DNA from: Prevotella nigrescens
Lineage (GTDB): Bacteria; Bacteroidota; Bacteroidia; Bacteroidales; Bacteroidaceae
Assembly (NCBI RefSeq): GCF_031191185.1
Contig: NZ_CP133465.1
Location: 616,001-680,000, forward strand
Length of the DNA: 64,000 nucleotides
Direction of reading: 5' to 3'
The translations under genes were made by a program, and so were the position numbers. Below, in pieces: positions 17,119-27,042 of the stretch (position 1 is its first letter; each line of letters opens with the position of its first letter). The notes under the pieces were generated by a model. It was not told where the DNA came from. It made no database searches and worked only from the letters and a program-made list of their open reading frames with translations.

Positions 17119-18006
17119 TCAACCAGTTTTACGTTTGCTGAGCACCAAAATAAGCACAGCGACAATGATAAGCACAAAGCCAACAACGATAGGAAGTGTG
17201 AGCGGTTCGCCGAAAAGAAGTATGCCCACGCACATAGCTGTCATAGGTTCGAATACTCCAAGCACAGCTGCCATGGTGCTGCTTATCTGCTTTAGTGAGA
17301 TAATAAGCGTTACGTTACTTATGGCAGTGGGTACCAAACCCAATAAAAACAAATTGATGAACTGACTATGAGTTTCTATCGGGTCGATACGCCCTCGTGT
17401 AAAGGTGCCATAGAGTGCCAGAATGAGCATCGCAAAGAAAAATATGTAGAATGTAAGCTTGAGCGATGGCATCTTACGGATACGCATTCGGGGGAAGGCT
17501 ACCATATAAACGGCATAGAGAAAACCCGAAGCAAGGAGCAAGAACAAACCTGTAAAGCCCTCCATGCCGCCTCCACCATCGAGTATTCCCGAAAGAAAGA
17601 ACACGCCAGCAACCGCTATGGCAATGGAGATAGCTGTAGTTGCCGATAGTCGTTCGTGCAGAAACACCACCGAGAGCAGGCAAGTCCATACAGGATAAGA
17701 GAATAATAGCGTGGTGGCAATACCACTTGCCATGTAGTTATAGCCCTCGATAAGGGTGATAGACGATGCCGCATACACAGAAGAAAGAAACAATATGCGC
17801 AAGAAATCGCCAAAAGCAAGCCACATTCGGGTGCGGTGAAACATAAGCATACCTAACATAGCGAGGCAGCCAAAGGCGTAACGATAAATCAAAACGGACG
17901 TAGAGTGCATACCCGTGGCAAGCACAGGGACAGCGAACAGAGGGATTAGTCCAAACGTAATGCCCGAGATACTGGCATTGAAAAAACCTTTTATTGTAGA
18001 CGACAT
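17119..18006 (-). CDS. EamA/DMT-superfamily transporter
   Basis: This 295-residue integral membrane protein has about ten hydrophobic helices arranged as two EamA repeats, the normal size for the drug/metabolite transporter family. 'SVLIYRYAFGCLAML' and 'GYNYMASGIATTLLFSYPVW' are typical first-repeat segments, and 'AAVLGVFEPMTAMCVGILLFGE' is the mirrored second-repeat segment. Family members export metabolites or amino acids, and the substrate here cannot be deduced. The gene converges on the sulfatase operon and stands alone. Confidence 0.9.
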   Translation of the reverse strand: MSSTIKGFFNASISGITFGLIPLFAVPVLATGMHSTSVLIYRYAFGCLAMLGMLMFHRTRMWLAFGDFLRILFLSSVYAASSITLIEGYNYMASGIATTLLFSYPVWTCLLSVVFLHERLSATTAISIAIAVAGVFFLSGILDGGGGMEGFTGLFLLLASGFLYAVYMVAFPRMRIRKMPSLKLTFYIFFFAMLILALYGTFTRGRIDPIETHSQFINLFLLGLVPTAISNVTLIISLKQISSTMAAVLGVFEPMTAMCVGILLFGEPLTLPIVVGFVLIIVAVLILVLSKRKTG

Positions 18007-18467
18007 CTAATGATCTGTTATAATGGAGATACGCGGCAGTTTGCCATAGTGCCTTCGTCTTTGCGTAGCACTGATTTTTCACTCCTTAATGGTGCGTGTA
18101 TGCTATTTTACTTTTTGTGTATATCGTAAGCCAACATCTGCCTATAGGTTGTGTCAGGCATTGGGATAAGTGTTAGAAATGCTCGATAATATTGTATCTT
18201 TGCAGCACTTTGCGTGTGCAAAGTTACGAAGATGCTTTGCAATAACCTTGAAACGAGTGGCTGATTTTGGTATTATTAACGGCAAAGAAGCAGAATAAGG
18301 TGAAGAAAAACAGAAAAAATAGAGCTTACAAAGATAAATAATAGAATTTATGAAAATAAAATAAGGTTATATCAAAGCAAATAAGTACATTTGCAGTCGT
18401 ATACTTTTGTTTGACAACGTACAAGGTAAGCGCGCCTATGCATACGTATTAACAAACAGAAAAACAG
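18007..18467. other. Intergenic region with promoter-like boxes only
   Basis: This divergent gap lies between the DMT gene and the acyltransferase. On the plus strand TACATTTG at 18386-18393 is a good -7 box about 75 nt before the acyltransferase ATG, although no clear -33 is present. A further TATCTTTG at 18195-18202 (plus) and a TAACTTTG read on the minus strand at 18219-18226 face in opposite directions. I see no convincing reading frame or RNA structure between them. Confidence 0.4.
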
Positions 18468-19415
18468 ATGAATATCAAGAACAAAATACTTTACGGAATA
18501 GCATACGGCTTTTGGTTTATCCTCTCGCTGTTGCCATTTCGTTTTCTTTTTTTATTGTCCGACTGCCTCTACTTCCTTGTTTCAAAGGTGGTGAAATATC
18601 GCCATAAGGTTATTTGGAAGAACCTGAAAGAGAGTTTTCCCGATAAAACAGAAGCCGAATTGCGTACCATTGAAAAAGGCTTTTACCATTGGTTCTGCGA
18701 CTATATCGTAGAAACCATCAAACTGATGACGATGTCGCCCAGTACACTGCGCAAGCGAATGAAGTTCACGGGTATGGAAAAGTTCAACGAAGTGCTGGGC
18801 AATGGCGGCTCGTGTGCCGTGTACTTGGGGCACTATTGCAACTGGGAATGGATAACCTCGCTGCCCTATTGGCTTCCCGAACACGTGCAATGCTGCGAAC
18901 TCTACCACCCTTTGGAGAACGAACCTATGGACCATTTGTTCAAGAAAGTGCGCGAAAGGCAGAATGCTCTCTGCATTCCGATGCAGGAATCGCTACGCAA
19001 AATCATCGGTTTCAAGCGCAACAGCAAGTCGATTGTCGTAGGTTACATTGCCGACCAGACGCCGCTTTGGTGGAACATACACCATTGGATAGACTTTCTT
19101 CACCACGATACGCCTGTGCTTACAGGTGCCGAACGCATCGTCCGCCACACCAATCAAGTCTGCTTCTACGGCTATATGCGCCGCCCCAAGCGTGGCTACT
19201 ATGAGTGCGAAATGCAGCTTATGACCGAAATACCTACCGAAGCTGCCGAGTTTGAGATTACCGACACTTACTTCCGAATGCTCGAAAAGAACATAATAAA
19301 CGCTCCTGCCTACTATCTTTGGAGCCATAATCGTTGGAAGCGGACCCGCGAAGAGTTCAACGAAAAGTGGGAAGTAGTAGACGGAAAAGTACTGAAGAAG
19401 AAACAAACAGATTAA
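18468..19415 (+). CDS. Lipid A acyltransferase, LpxL/HtrB family
   Basis: This 315-residue protein belongs to the lysophospholipid acyltransferase family that adds a secondary acyl chain to lipid A at the inner membrane. It has an N-terminal membrane helix (residues of about 8-36). The catalytic motif 'LGHYCNWEW' carries His-x4-Glu rather than His-x4-Asp, a variant I regard as usual in Bacteroidetes. 'VGYIADQTP' is the expected second block. Its length is normal. A LicD-family gene follows 22 bp later, so the pair may be cotranscribed. Confidence 0.93.
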   Translation: MNIKNKILYGIAYGFWFILSLLPFRFLFLLSDCLYFLVSKVVKYRHKVIWKNLKESFPDKTEAELRTIEKGFYHWFCDYIVETIKLMTMSPSTLRKRMKFTGMEKFNEVLGNGGSCAVYLGHYCNWEWITSLPYWLPEHVQCCELYHPLENEPMDHLFKKVRERQNALCIPMQESLRKIIGFKRNSKSIVVGYIADQTPLWWNIHHWIDFLHHDTPVLTGAERIVRHTNQVCFYGYMRRPKRGYYECEMQLMTEIPTEAAEFEITDTYFRMLEKNIINAPAYYLWSHNRWKRTREEFNEKWEVVDGKVLKKKQTD

Positions 19416-19437
19416 TTCAACATCGCTTTTATAAACA

Positions 19438-20301
19438 ATGGACATACCACAAATTAAGGATAAGAACCGCATTAGTTTGGAAGAGACCAGAGAAATGCAA
19501 CGTATCATCTTGGGAATACTGGAGGCAATCGATAAGGTTTGCCGCAAGCACAACCTGCAATACTTCATGATTGCAGGCACAATGCTCGGAGCGGTACGTC
19601 ACCACGGCTTCATTCCGTGGGACGACGATGCCGACGTAGCCCTTCCACGCCACGACTACGAGGTGCTGTTGGCACACGCCAACGAATGGCTGCCCGAAGA
19701 ATACGAACTTGTGGACTACGAAAAGGATAGTCATTATCCTTACCAGTTCGCGCGCATACAAGACAAGCGCACCACCTACATACTGCGACGCAGCTTCAAT
19801 TTTTTAGGTGGCATTCCCGTAGACGTGTTCCCTATCGACGGAATAACCGAGAACCGACTTGCTCGTAAGTATCATTACATGCGCTACAACTTCGTAAACA
19901 AACTGCTTTACTACTCGCAGCGCGACCCTTACAAGCACGGCAAAGGCATTTCCTGCCTGTTCTACAAAACCCTGCAAAAGATACTTTCACCACAGAAAAT
20001 ACATCGGGTACTCACAAAAATACAGTCGGAATACTCGTATTCGGATAGCAAATTGGCAGCCGACCACGACAATCGCCCAGAACGAGGCATACTCCCCAAG
20101 GAAGTCTATGGTACGCCTACGCCTATCATGTTCGAAGGCGTAGAGCTTATGGGAGTAGCCCAACCCGATGCCTACCTTTCTTATTGCTATGGCAACTATA
20201 TGGAAATGCCCAAGGAAATACCGCCACAGAATTTCCGCTACATGGATATGAAGTCGCCCTACAAAGACTACAAAGGCTCTGTTTCGATGAAGAAGCAGTG
20301 A
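19438..20301 (+). CDS. LicD-family phosphotransferase
   Basis: LicD proteins transfer phosphocholine or related phospho-groups to surface glycans. This 287-residue protein has the hallmark 'MIAGTMLGAVRHHGFIPWDDDADV' region, here at residues of about 42-66, with the metal-binding DDDAD. A second conserved part, 'GVELMGVAQPDAYLSYCYGNYM', lies near the C-terminus. No choline kinase or cytidylyltransferase gene is adjacent, so the donor could be CDP-choline, another CDP-alcohol or a sugar phosphate. Its position directly after an LpxL-type gene suggests a lipopolysaccharide or capsule substrate; this is inference. Confidence 0.9.
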   Translation: MDIPQIKDKNRISLEETREMQRIILGILEAIDKVCRKHNLQYFMIAGTMLGAVRHHGFIPWDDDADVALPRHDYEVLLAHANEWLPEEYELVDYEKDSHYPYQFARIQDKRTTYILRRSFNFLGGIPVDVFPIDGITENRLARKYHYMRYNFVNKLLYYSQRDPYKHGKGISCLFYKTLQKILSPQKIHRVLTKIQSEYSYSDSKLAADHDNRPERGILPKEVYGTPTPIMFEGVELMGVAQPDAYLSYCYGNYMEMPKEIPPQNFRYMDMKSPYKDYKGSVSMKKQ

Positions 20302-20429
20302 AATTCAAGCCTTCTCTGCCGTAAGGGCGATACGATTGGCAACGATACTGATTAGGTCGTAGAGCCTGAATACCTTGCAGAAAGAAGTACATCGGGGCAT
20401 ACCGTGTAGTTCTGCATTATGTATTGAAC

Positions 20430-20472
20430 AAAAAATCAGCCGACTGATTCTTTATAATCAGTCGGCTGATTT
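20430..20472. terminator. Bidirectional terminator between licD-like gene and metG
   Basis: A perfect 17-bp stem (20433-20449 with 20456-20472) has a run of six A on its left side, which becomes T on the minus strand. It is best placed to stop metG transcription and would also slow plus-strand transcripts from the licD-like gene. Confidence 0.85.
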
Positions 20473-20533
20473 AATGAAATATGCCCGACCATATCGGTAC
20501 ACAGCCATCAAATTGTTTCCATCTACTTACCCA

Positions 20534-22597
20534 TTATCCAACCTGGCTGCCTGGTTTCACTTTGCCAAGTGTGGTGGTTACGCTGAGCGAACCATCGAAG
20601 TTTACGGCAGAAAGTATCATGCCTTGGCTCTCTATGCCCATCATCTTGCGTGGAGGGAAGTTGGCAATGAAAAGCACATCTTTGCCCGTGAGCTGTTCAG
20701 GCTCGTAGTAAGCAGCAATACCACTTAGGATTGTGCGCTCCGTTCCCGTACCGTCGTCGATGGTAAACTTCAGAAGTTTCTTGCTCTTCTTCACCTTTTC
20801 GCAGTGCAGAATGTGCCCGACGCGAATGTCGAGCTTCTCAAAGTCATCGAACGAAACTTCATTTTTAATAGGTTCTGCCACATAGCTGGCTGCTTCGTTT
20901 GCCTTTTTCGTTTCCTCGAGTTTCTTGAGTTGGGCGTCGATAGCCTCGTCTTCAATCTTCTCGAACAGCAAGTGTGGCTTGTTCAGCTTATGCCCTGCCG
21001 GAAGAATATCGGTGCTGCCGAGCTGTGTCCAGTCGTATTCTGAGAGATTAATCATATTGCGCAGCTCCTTGCTACTGAAAGGAAGGAACGGCTCGAATGC
21101 GATGCTGAGGTTCGCTACTAATTGGAGCGAGATGTACAAGATGGTTTCCACACGCTTCGGGTCGGTCTTCCAGACCTTCCATGGCTCGCATTCGGTAATG
21201 TAGCGGTTGCCTATTCGTGCCAAGTTCATAGCCTCTTTCTGCGCTTCGCGGAACTTAAACGCATCGAGATAGCTCTCCACTTTCTCCTTCACATCTTTAA
21301 ATTCCTGAATGGTTTCACGGTCTACTGCAAGCAATTCGCCACACGCAGGCACTACACTGTCCCAGTATTTCTGTGTCAGTTGCAACGCTCTGTTCACGAA
21401 GTTGCCGTACACTGCCACTAATTCGCTGTTGTTGCGCTCTTGGAAATCCTTCCAAGTAAAGTTGTTGTCCTTGGTTTCCGGCGCATTGGCGGTAAGCACA
21501 TAGCGCAGCACATCTTGCTTGTTGGGGAAGTCTGCCAAGTATTCGTGCAACCACACAGCCCAGTTGCGACTTGTTGAAATCTTGTCGTTCTCAAGGTTCA
21601 GGAACTCGTTTGAGGGTACGTTGTCGGGCAAGATGTAGCCGCCGTGCGCCTTCAGCATACTTGGGAAGATAAGGCAATGGAACACGATATTGTCTTTTCC
21701 GATGAAGTGGACAAGGCGTGTTTCAGGGTCTTGCCACCACTTTTGCCAGCTGCCGAACTGTTCCGGCTTGCTGTCGCAAAGCTCTTTGGTGTTTGAAATG
21801 TAGCCGATGGGCGCATCGAACCACACGTAAAGCACTTTTCCTTCCGCTCCTTCGACAGGCACGGGTATGCCCCAGTCCAGGTCGCGCGTCATGGCACGCG
21901 GCTGTAAATCCATGTCGAGCCAGCTCTTGCACTGTCCGTAGACATTCGGACGCCACTCTTTGTGGTCGTTCAAAATCCATTGTTTCAGCCATTCCTGATA
22001 GTCGTTCAGTGGCAGATACCAGTTTTTGGTTTTCTTTACTACAGGCTTTGAGCCAGAGATTGTGGAATGCGGATTGATTAATTCCATCGGGCTGAGGTCG
22101 CTGCCGCACTTCTCGCACTGGTCGCCATAAGCATGCTCGTTGTGGCAGTGCGGACATTCGCCCACCACATAGCGGTCTGCCAAGAACTGCTTAGCTTCTT
22201 CGTCGTAGAGTTGTTCGCTTTCTTTCTCTATCAGTCTGCCGTCATCGTAGAGCTTACGGAAGAAGTCGGAGGCAAACTTATGATGGGTTTCGCTCGTGGT
22301 ACGGCTATAGATATCGAACGAAATACCAAACTCTTTGAACGAGTCTTTTATCAGTTTGTGATAACGGTCGCACACAGCTTGCGGAGTTATACCCTCTTTC
22401 TTGGCACGCAAGGTGATAGGAACACCGTGCTCGTCGCTGCCGCCGATGAAGACGACATCTTCTTTTTTCAGTCGCAGATAGCGTGCATAAATATCTGCAG
22501 GGACGTACACTCCTGCAAGGTGTCCTATATGAACGCCACCGTTTGCATACGGCAAGGCAGCCGTAACGGTGGTTCGCTTGAATTTCTTCTCTCCCAT
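20534..22597 (-). CDS. metG: Methionyl-tRNA synthetase
   Basis: MetRS charges initiator and elongator tRNA-Met. The 687-residue protein has the class I motif 'HIGH' near residues 23-26, a zinc-binding knuckle with 'CPHCHNEH' and 'QCEKCG' near residue 150, and the KMSKS equivalent 'KISTS' near residue 338. The last 110 residues are an EMAP/Trbp111-like tRNA-binding domain ('[20 protein letters not shown]'), which allows dimerisation and tRNA capture. Length and domain order are normal for the long bacterial form. It has its own promoter and terminator. Confidence 0.97.
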   Translation of the reverse strand: MGEKKFKRTTVTAALPYANGGVHIGHLAGVYVPADIYARYLRLKKEDVVFIGGSDEHGVPITLRAKKEGITPQAVCDRYHKLIKDSFKEFGISFDIYSRTTSETHHKFASDFFRKLYDDGRLIEKESEQLYDEEAKQFLADRYVVGECPHCHNEHAYGDQCEKCGSDLSPMELINPHSTISGSKPVVKKTKNWYLPLNDYQEWLKQWILNDHKEWRPNVYGQCKSWLDMDLQPRAMTRDLDWGIPVPVEGAEGKVLYVWFDAPIGYISNTKELCDSKPEQFGSWQKWWQDPETRLVHFIGKDNIVFHCLIFPSMLKAHGGYILPDNVPSNEFLNLENDKISTSRNWAVWLHEYLADFPNKQDVLRYVLTANAPETKDNNFTWKDFQERNNSELVAVYGNFVNRALQLTQKYWDSVVPACGELLAVDRETIQEFKDVKEKVESYLDAFKFREAQKEAMNLARIGNRYITECEPWKVWKTDPKRVETILYISLQLVANLSIAFEPFLPFSSKELRNMINLSEYDWTQLGSTDILPAGHKLNKPHLLFEKIEDEAIDAQLKKLEETKKANEAASYVAEPIKNEVSFDDFEKLDIRVGHILHCEKVKKSKKLLKFTIDDGTGTERTILSGIAAYYEPEQLTGKDVLFIANFPPRKMMGIESQGMILSAVNFDGSLSVTTTLGKVKPGSQVG

Positions 22598-22625
22598 AAA
22601 TTAATTGTTTGTATCTTTTCGTCTG

Positions 22626-22657
22626 CAAAGTTACACCAAATTGGCGGAACTAACAAA
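22626..22657 (-). promoter_or_regulatory. metG promoter
   Basis: On the minus strand TTTG (22654-22657), a 20-nt spacer and TAACTTTG (22626-22633) form a near-ideal Bacteroidetes promoter. Transcription would start about 20 nt before the metG ATG. Confidence 0.75.
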
Positions 22658-22677
22658 GGTTATTGCATTCTTGCAGT

Positions 22678-23226
22678 CTACTGAACTCTTACCGTTTTCA
22701 AACCTTCGTTACAACCAATGGTACGATTGCCTTTCTTGTACACATCTTCGTTGCCAGGCATATCAAGCACAAAACCTGCTGCTTTTACCTGTGCTACAAG
22801 GTTGTCGTAGGCACCCTGATTGAATACTCCTATAATAACAGCGCCATCTTGAAAAGCTACATAGCTCGAAACTCCCTTTTGAAGAGGTTTCGGATAGTCT
22901 TCGTACTTGCCTGCAGTAAGTATTTTTGCAAGGCGGCAGTTCTTGTAATACATCTTCGAGAACTTATCGAGACGGTATATCTCATAGTTCTCCTTTAGCT
23001 TGTAGCCGTATTTCTTCGTTATGCTCGCTATCTTTTCAGGATTTTCAACCATGTCTATAGCTTCTGCAATGCTTATAAAATCCTTGCTTGCCTCTACCTT
23101 TTCTGTAGTAGTTACTGGCGTAGTCGTAGCCCCCACAGTGTTTGCAGACTTCTTAATTGTGCCACAGCTCGTTAATGTTAATGCCATTGTTATGATGGCA
23201 ACAGTTATCCATTGTCTCTGTTTCAT
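22678..23226 (-). CDS. Small lipoprotein of unknown function
   Basis: The ATG at 23224-23226 gives a 182-residue product with a clear lipoprotein signal, 'MKQRQWITVAIITMALTLTSC'. The frame extends upstream but adds only non-signal sequence and passes through a TATCTTTG -7 box (23267-23274, minus), which argues for the internal start. The mature part has a Thr-rich linker and then an alpha/beta domain containing 'MYYKNCRLAKILTAGKYEDYPK'. I do not recognise the family. It lies 80 bp upstream of metG, with the metG promoter in between. Confidence 0.75.
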   Translation of the reverse strand: MKQRQWITVAIITMALTLTSCGTIKKSANTVGATTTPVTTTEKVEASKDFISIAEAIDMVENPEKIASITKKYGYKLKENYEIYRLDKFSKMYYKNCRLAKILTAGKYEDYPKPLQKGVSSYVAFQDGAVIIGVFNQGAYDNLVAQVKAAGFVLDMPGNEDVYKKGNRTIGCNEGLKTVRVQ

Positions 23227-23603
23227 ACTTTTCTTATTTCCGAATGGTCTATATATAATAAAGGTGCAAAGATACAATAATATTTTGTACTTGTAGCATA
23301 AAACGCCATATCTAAGCATGAATGTGTTATAAAACCATTACAAATAGTATTCGTTTAATGGCACAAGACATGCCAGATTGTCTACTAAGATATACATTTC
23401 ATGGTGGAATAACGAAAAAGAGACATAAAGATATTGGTAAAGCAGAAAAGAAAATAGGTACAAACCATATCTGCGTTTAGTTTTTGAAAATCTAATTACC
23501 TACAATTAGGTAAATTAAGTAGAAAACAACAAAAGGATACACTCAATTCAACTATTTTTCATACATTTGCCTATCGAAGTTACATCTTAAAATAAATGTA
23601 TTT

Positions 23604-25043
23604 ATGAAAGAAAACAAAGTATTGACAAGCAGTTTGCCATCAGAATGCACCACTATTATTGTGGGACAAGATATGACAGCCGATGGCTCTATGATTGTGG
23701 CACGGTCGGAAGACTGGGACGCCATGGAAGCCAAGAACTATGAAATTTACGAGGACACCACCGAAGGAGCAACAGAATACGTAGCGAAAGACAGTCCGTT
23801 CCGTTGCGAACTTCCTAAAGAAGCTTTGGGCTATGGCGCATTGGCACCTTATTGCCTGCCCAACCACTGGGGAAGTGCTGGCTTCAACACGGCAGGCGTG
23901 GGCATGAGTGCTACAGAAAGTATATTCAGCAGCGATGCGGTGTTGAAGTTCGACCCACTCGTAGAGACGGGAGTTGCCGAAAATGCTGTATTCAATGTTG
24001 TATTGCCCTACGTTCGCACAGCGCGCGAAGGGATTGAACGGTTAGGCATGTTGATTGAGAAACATGGTATTGCCGAAGGGTTCGGTATAGGCTTTGTAGA
24101 CAACAAGGAAATATGGTACTTGGAAACTGCATGCGGACACCGCTGGCTGGCTTGCCGTATGCCGAAGGACAAGTATTTTGTTACGGGCAACCAGAGCCGC
24201 TTCCGCGACTACGACCCGTTAGACTCAGAAAACTACATGGCATCTAACGACTTGCTGGAATTTGCCGAAAACTGCGGACTGTACGACCCCAAGAAAGGGA
24301 AATTCGATTTCCACGAGGTTTACGCACGCGACATAAAGCTCGACACTACCTACAACTATCCGCGTGTATGGGGATTGCAGAAGATGTTTTCGCCCGGCAT
24401 AAAGAACGATGTTGCCAAGAACACGTTCCCTGTTTATGCAAAAGCTGAACAGCCCATCAGCATTGCAGACATGCGCCGCGCTTTCCGCTTCCACTACGAT
24501 AACACGGAGCACGACCCTTATTTGCACAGCAATCCGAAAGAACCTTATCGTCCGGTATCTATCTTCCGCACCACCCAAACACACATCTTGCAGGTTCGTC
24601 CCGAACTTCCACAGGCTATTGGCTGTGTAAACTATGTGGCTATGGGAATGGCAGACCTCGGCTTGTTCCTCCCGCTCTATCAAGGCATAACCTCTTATCC
24701 TGAAGCATATATGAAAGGAACAAACGAATCGAGCGTGGATTCTGCCTACTGGAAATTCCGCAAGGTAATGACTTTAGGCATGGTGAACTACAACAAGTAT
24801 GCACCCATTATAAAGGAAGCTTACCTGAAGTTTGAGGCAGAAACCGACCAACGGCAGTGCGAAATGGAAGAAGAATATCTGCGCATTTACAAGACACAGC
24901 CACTACGTGCCAAAGATATGCTGCAGGAATTTTCGGACAGCATACTTATAAAAGGTATGGAACTTGCCGACCGCCTGCAAGAAAAACTCTTCACTCAGCT
25001 GACAAAGGACATACAAGCCGAATATCTTTTCCACGGCGCATAA
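23604..25043 (+). CDS. C69-family dipeptidase
   Basis: This is an N-terminal-nucleophile hydrolase of the PepD/C69 family that cleaves dipeptides. Mature members begin at a Cys, and here 'ECTTIIVG' places it at residue 15 after a short propeptide. Conserved blocks include 'SEDWD' and 'GVGMSATES', and 'GFVDNKEIWYLETACGHRWLA' is the typical central strand pair. At 479 residues it has no obvious signal peptide, so it is probably cytoplasmic unless the first residues act in export. A TACATTTG -7 box lies at 23562-23569, and a hairpin terminator follows. Confidence 0.92.
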   Translation: MKENKVLTSSLPSECTTIIVGQDMTADGSMIVARSEDWDAMEAKNYEIYEDTTEGATEYVAKDSPFRCELPKEALGYGALAPYCLPNHWGSAGFNTAGVGMSATESIFSSDAVLKFDPLVETGVAENAVFNVVLPYVRTAREGIERLGMLIEKHGIAEGFGIGFVDNKEIWYLETACGHRWLACRMPKDKYFVTGNQSRFRDYDPLDSENYMASNDLLEFAENCGLYDPKKGKFDFHEVYARDIKLDTTYNYPRVWGLQKMFSPGIKNDVAKNTFPVYAKAEQPISIADMRRAFRFHYDNTEHDPYLHSNPKEPYRPVSIFRTTQTHILQVRPELPQAIGCVNYVAMGMADLGLFLPLYQGITSYPEAYMKGTNESSVDSAYWKFRKVMTLGMVNYNKYAPIIKEAYLKFEAETDQRQCEMEEEYLRIYKTQPLRAKDMLQEFSDSILIKGMELADRLQEKLFTQLTKDIQAEYLFHGA

Positions 25044-25071
25044 ACCATATTGCAGCCAACAAGCTATATAC

Positions 25072-25112
25072 AAAAAAGAGTGTATCGATGCCATTACTTC
25101 GATACACTCTTT
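25072..25112. terminator. Terminator-like hairpin after the dipeptidase gene
   Basis: A 14-bp perfect stem (25075-25088 with 25099-25112) starts 32 bp after the stop codon. The plus-strand T-run is short, while the A-run on the left gives a longer T-run on the minus strand. Confidence 0.7.
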
Positions 25113-25193
25113 CGTTATTGAGAGAGGGGACGGCAAATGTCAGACTCCATCATAATCCCCAACTGATCATTAGACCGTAACACCATCAAAATA

Positions 25194-25284
25194 GCAACGG
25201 AGTTACTCCAATCGTCGCAACGGAGTTACGGCAGTTGCCGCAACGGGGTTACGACAAACACAGTAACTACGTTGCGACAAACAT
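25194..25284. repeat. 23-bp repeat family, second locus, inverted
   Basis: Units at 25194-25216, 25217-25239 and 25240-25262, and a degenerate fourth to about 25284, share 'GCAACGGAGTTAC' or 'GCAACGGGGTTACG'. This is the reverse complement of the array at 9485-9599. The units here are more diverged from each other than at the first locus. Confidence 0.75.
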
Positions 25285-25510
25285 CGCTGCGGAACATCGG
25301 TAAACACGGCTGTTTGCTGATGCCGTGGCATGAGCCCCCTTTGAGTGAAGAACGATGAGACTGGAAGCATATAGCCATTGGCAACCAGTCTTGAGCTTAT
25401 AAAGAATACACCGAACAACCTCTGACAGGCTACTGTGGCAGATATATCCACGTTTTGCAACTGATGAATGAGGTAGAATTTCAATTTTTTATTGTATCTT
25501 TGCCCGGTAA

Positions 25511-25720
25511 TTTGTATATGAGAGGAGTTGGAAGAATTATCCAGATTGGGTTCATTTCTATGGAGACAAAACTGATCATGGCTATAAGAATGGCAACGAA
25601 GCTGTTGAAGTTAATGAGCAGCAACAGCATGGGCAAAAGAAGCCTGACAAAGAAGTTTGTTTCATCAATGGTGAAATATTTGTTGTTTATTATCACAATG
25701 ACGTGTTGCATATGCTGTAA
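25511..25720 (+). pseudogene. Protein-like open stretch without a start codon
   Basis: This 70-codon stretch ends in TAA at 25718-25720 and reads like real protein ('DWVHFYGDKTDHGYKNGNEA', later 'VCFINGEIFVVYYHNDVLHM'). No ATG, GTG or TTG opens it, and a stop lies just upstream. It overlaps the start of the lipoprotein gene in another frame. It may be the surviving 3' end of a lost gene; I do not recognise the family. Confidence 0.35.
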
Positions 25721-26357
25721 CTCATTCCGCAATGCCCCCACTGTCAAGATTCGATACTCTACGGAAAAGGACACACTGCTGAAATCCTTTGGTATTTCGT
25801 ATATTGATTTAAAAGGAGACAAGATAATCCATATCAGTAAAAGAACAAGTTGTATTTTGCAGCCGCTTGAGACATCGAAAAAGGGAGAGACTAATTACTT
25901 TCGACTAAAATTAAACAAAGATGGAAATACTGCATATCAAATAGACAGTATTTTATCTGTCGGAGAAATCCAGTACAATCCGGGGAACACAGGGATCATC
26001 TTTCCCATTACTAAACATCAAAATGAAGGTGATTTCTCGACAGCAGGAGAGATTCAATATTTTAATACTGACGAGTTGCTGGCAGATTGTATAGAGAAGA
26101 ATCTTGAAAATTCAGAGGCTGTTTGTTTTGACAATAAGGGATTGTTCTGTTTGTACATGAACGCAGATACTTTGTTCGCATACAATATTTCCACAAAAGA
26201 GAAGAAGTCTATTTTCGCTTTTGATAATCCTATGATGTATTCTGTAGAACTAAAATTAAAAAACAACATACTCACGTTAATATATTATCCTAACTTCGTT
26301 GAAGACTTCTCTGACTTTCATTCAGCAAAAGTTATAAATTTTGACTATCATGAATAA
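25668..26357 (+). CDS. Orphan lipoprotein of unknown function
   Basis: The frame is open from 25455, but I choose the ATG at 25668 because it produces a proper lipoprotein signal, 'MVKYLLFIITMTCCICC'. The extra upstream residues look non-coding and compete with a better frame. The mature part of about 210 residues is rich in beta-forming residues ('ISKRTSCILQPLE', 'LFCLYMNADTLFAYNIS') and resembles 6-bladed beta-propeller lipoproteins often found in Bacteroidetes; this is a weak impression. A -7 box TATCTTTG at 25495-25502 may drive it. The surroundings are repeats and decayed genes. Confidence 0.65.
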   Translation: MVKYLLFIITMTCCICCNSFRNAPTVKIRYSTEKDTLLKSFGISYIDLKGDKIIHISKRTSCILQPLETSKKGETNYFRLKLNKDGNTAYQIDSILSVGEIQYNPGNTGIIFPITKHQNEGDFSTAGEIQYFNTDELLADCIEKNLENSEAVCFDNKGLFCLYMNADTLFAYNISTKEKKSIFAFDNPMMYSVELKLKNNILTLIYYPNFVEDFSDFHSAKVINFDYHE

Positions 26358-26404
26358 TAAACCTCACGCAGATGTTCTTTGGCAACTTCTTTTATACCAG
26401 TCTA

Positions 26405-26815
26405 CAGCAAAAGTCCCTCGTAAGTATAGTTTTCCATTAAATAGGTTACTCTCAGCATCTGTATATATTTTTGATAGTCTTCATTATAAACTGCGCCTTG
26501 AAGTGTCAGCTGTCCGCTATTGCTGGAAGTGTGAGTATAATTCGTTCCATAGCCAGCGAGAATTTCTTACTTATAATTGAATGTCCACTCAGGAAAGCAT
26601 TATATTTATTTTTTTGATATTGGGAATATTCCGCAGGGTTATTGCCTACAAAGGTTTTGAAATAAAGATATATTTAAGTCCGACATAGAGATTATGATTA
26701 TAAGGAGTGCTTCCCTTTCTCTTTATGTTGCTTGTCAAGTCTGTAACTTTCCCCTTAATATCATGTTTTGTCCAAGAGCTTTTTGCCTCCTGCTTGATTA
26801 TTTACCTATTCTCCA
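26405..26815 (-). pseudogene. Decayed outer-membrane-type coding sequence
   Basis: On the minus strand, protein-like pieces lie in successive frames. One (about 26815-26665) ends 'NHNLYVGLKYIFIS', which resembles an outer-membrane beta-strand end. The next (about 26660-26560) reads 'AEYSQYQKNKYNAFLSGHSI'. The last, in another frame (to about 26405), reads 'NYTHTSSNSGQLTLQGAVYN'. Frame changes and stops separate them, so no intact product is possible. The plus-strand frame over the same bases looks like a shadow. The family is not identified. Confidence 0.4.
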
Positions 26816-27042
26816 ACATTTGCCACACGAGCTATTCGGTATATGGGAATAGTTCGTGTTTTCGCATCTTGTAATATGCAGCAAATTGTTTTATCCATCA
26901 ATGCATGCGCTTAAATGTCTTGCCATCTCTACCTGAATAATATCACACCTTGACGGTACATAGATGTTTAAAAAATCTATAATTAATGTAAAGTAGAAGT
27001 TTTTTGTATATCTTTGCACTGTTCTTTTAAACTTAAAACAAA

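Noticed and set aside
26341..26580. 79-codon plus-strand frame
   Set aside because: The minus strand over the same bases gives much better protein-like sequence, so this is probably antisense to a pseudogene.
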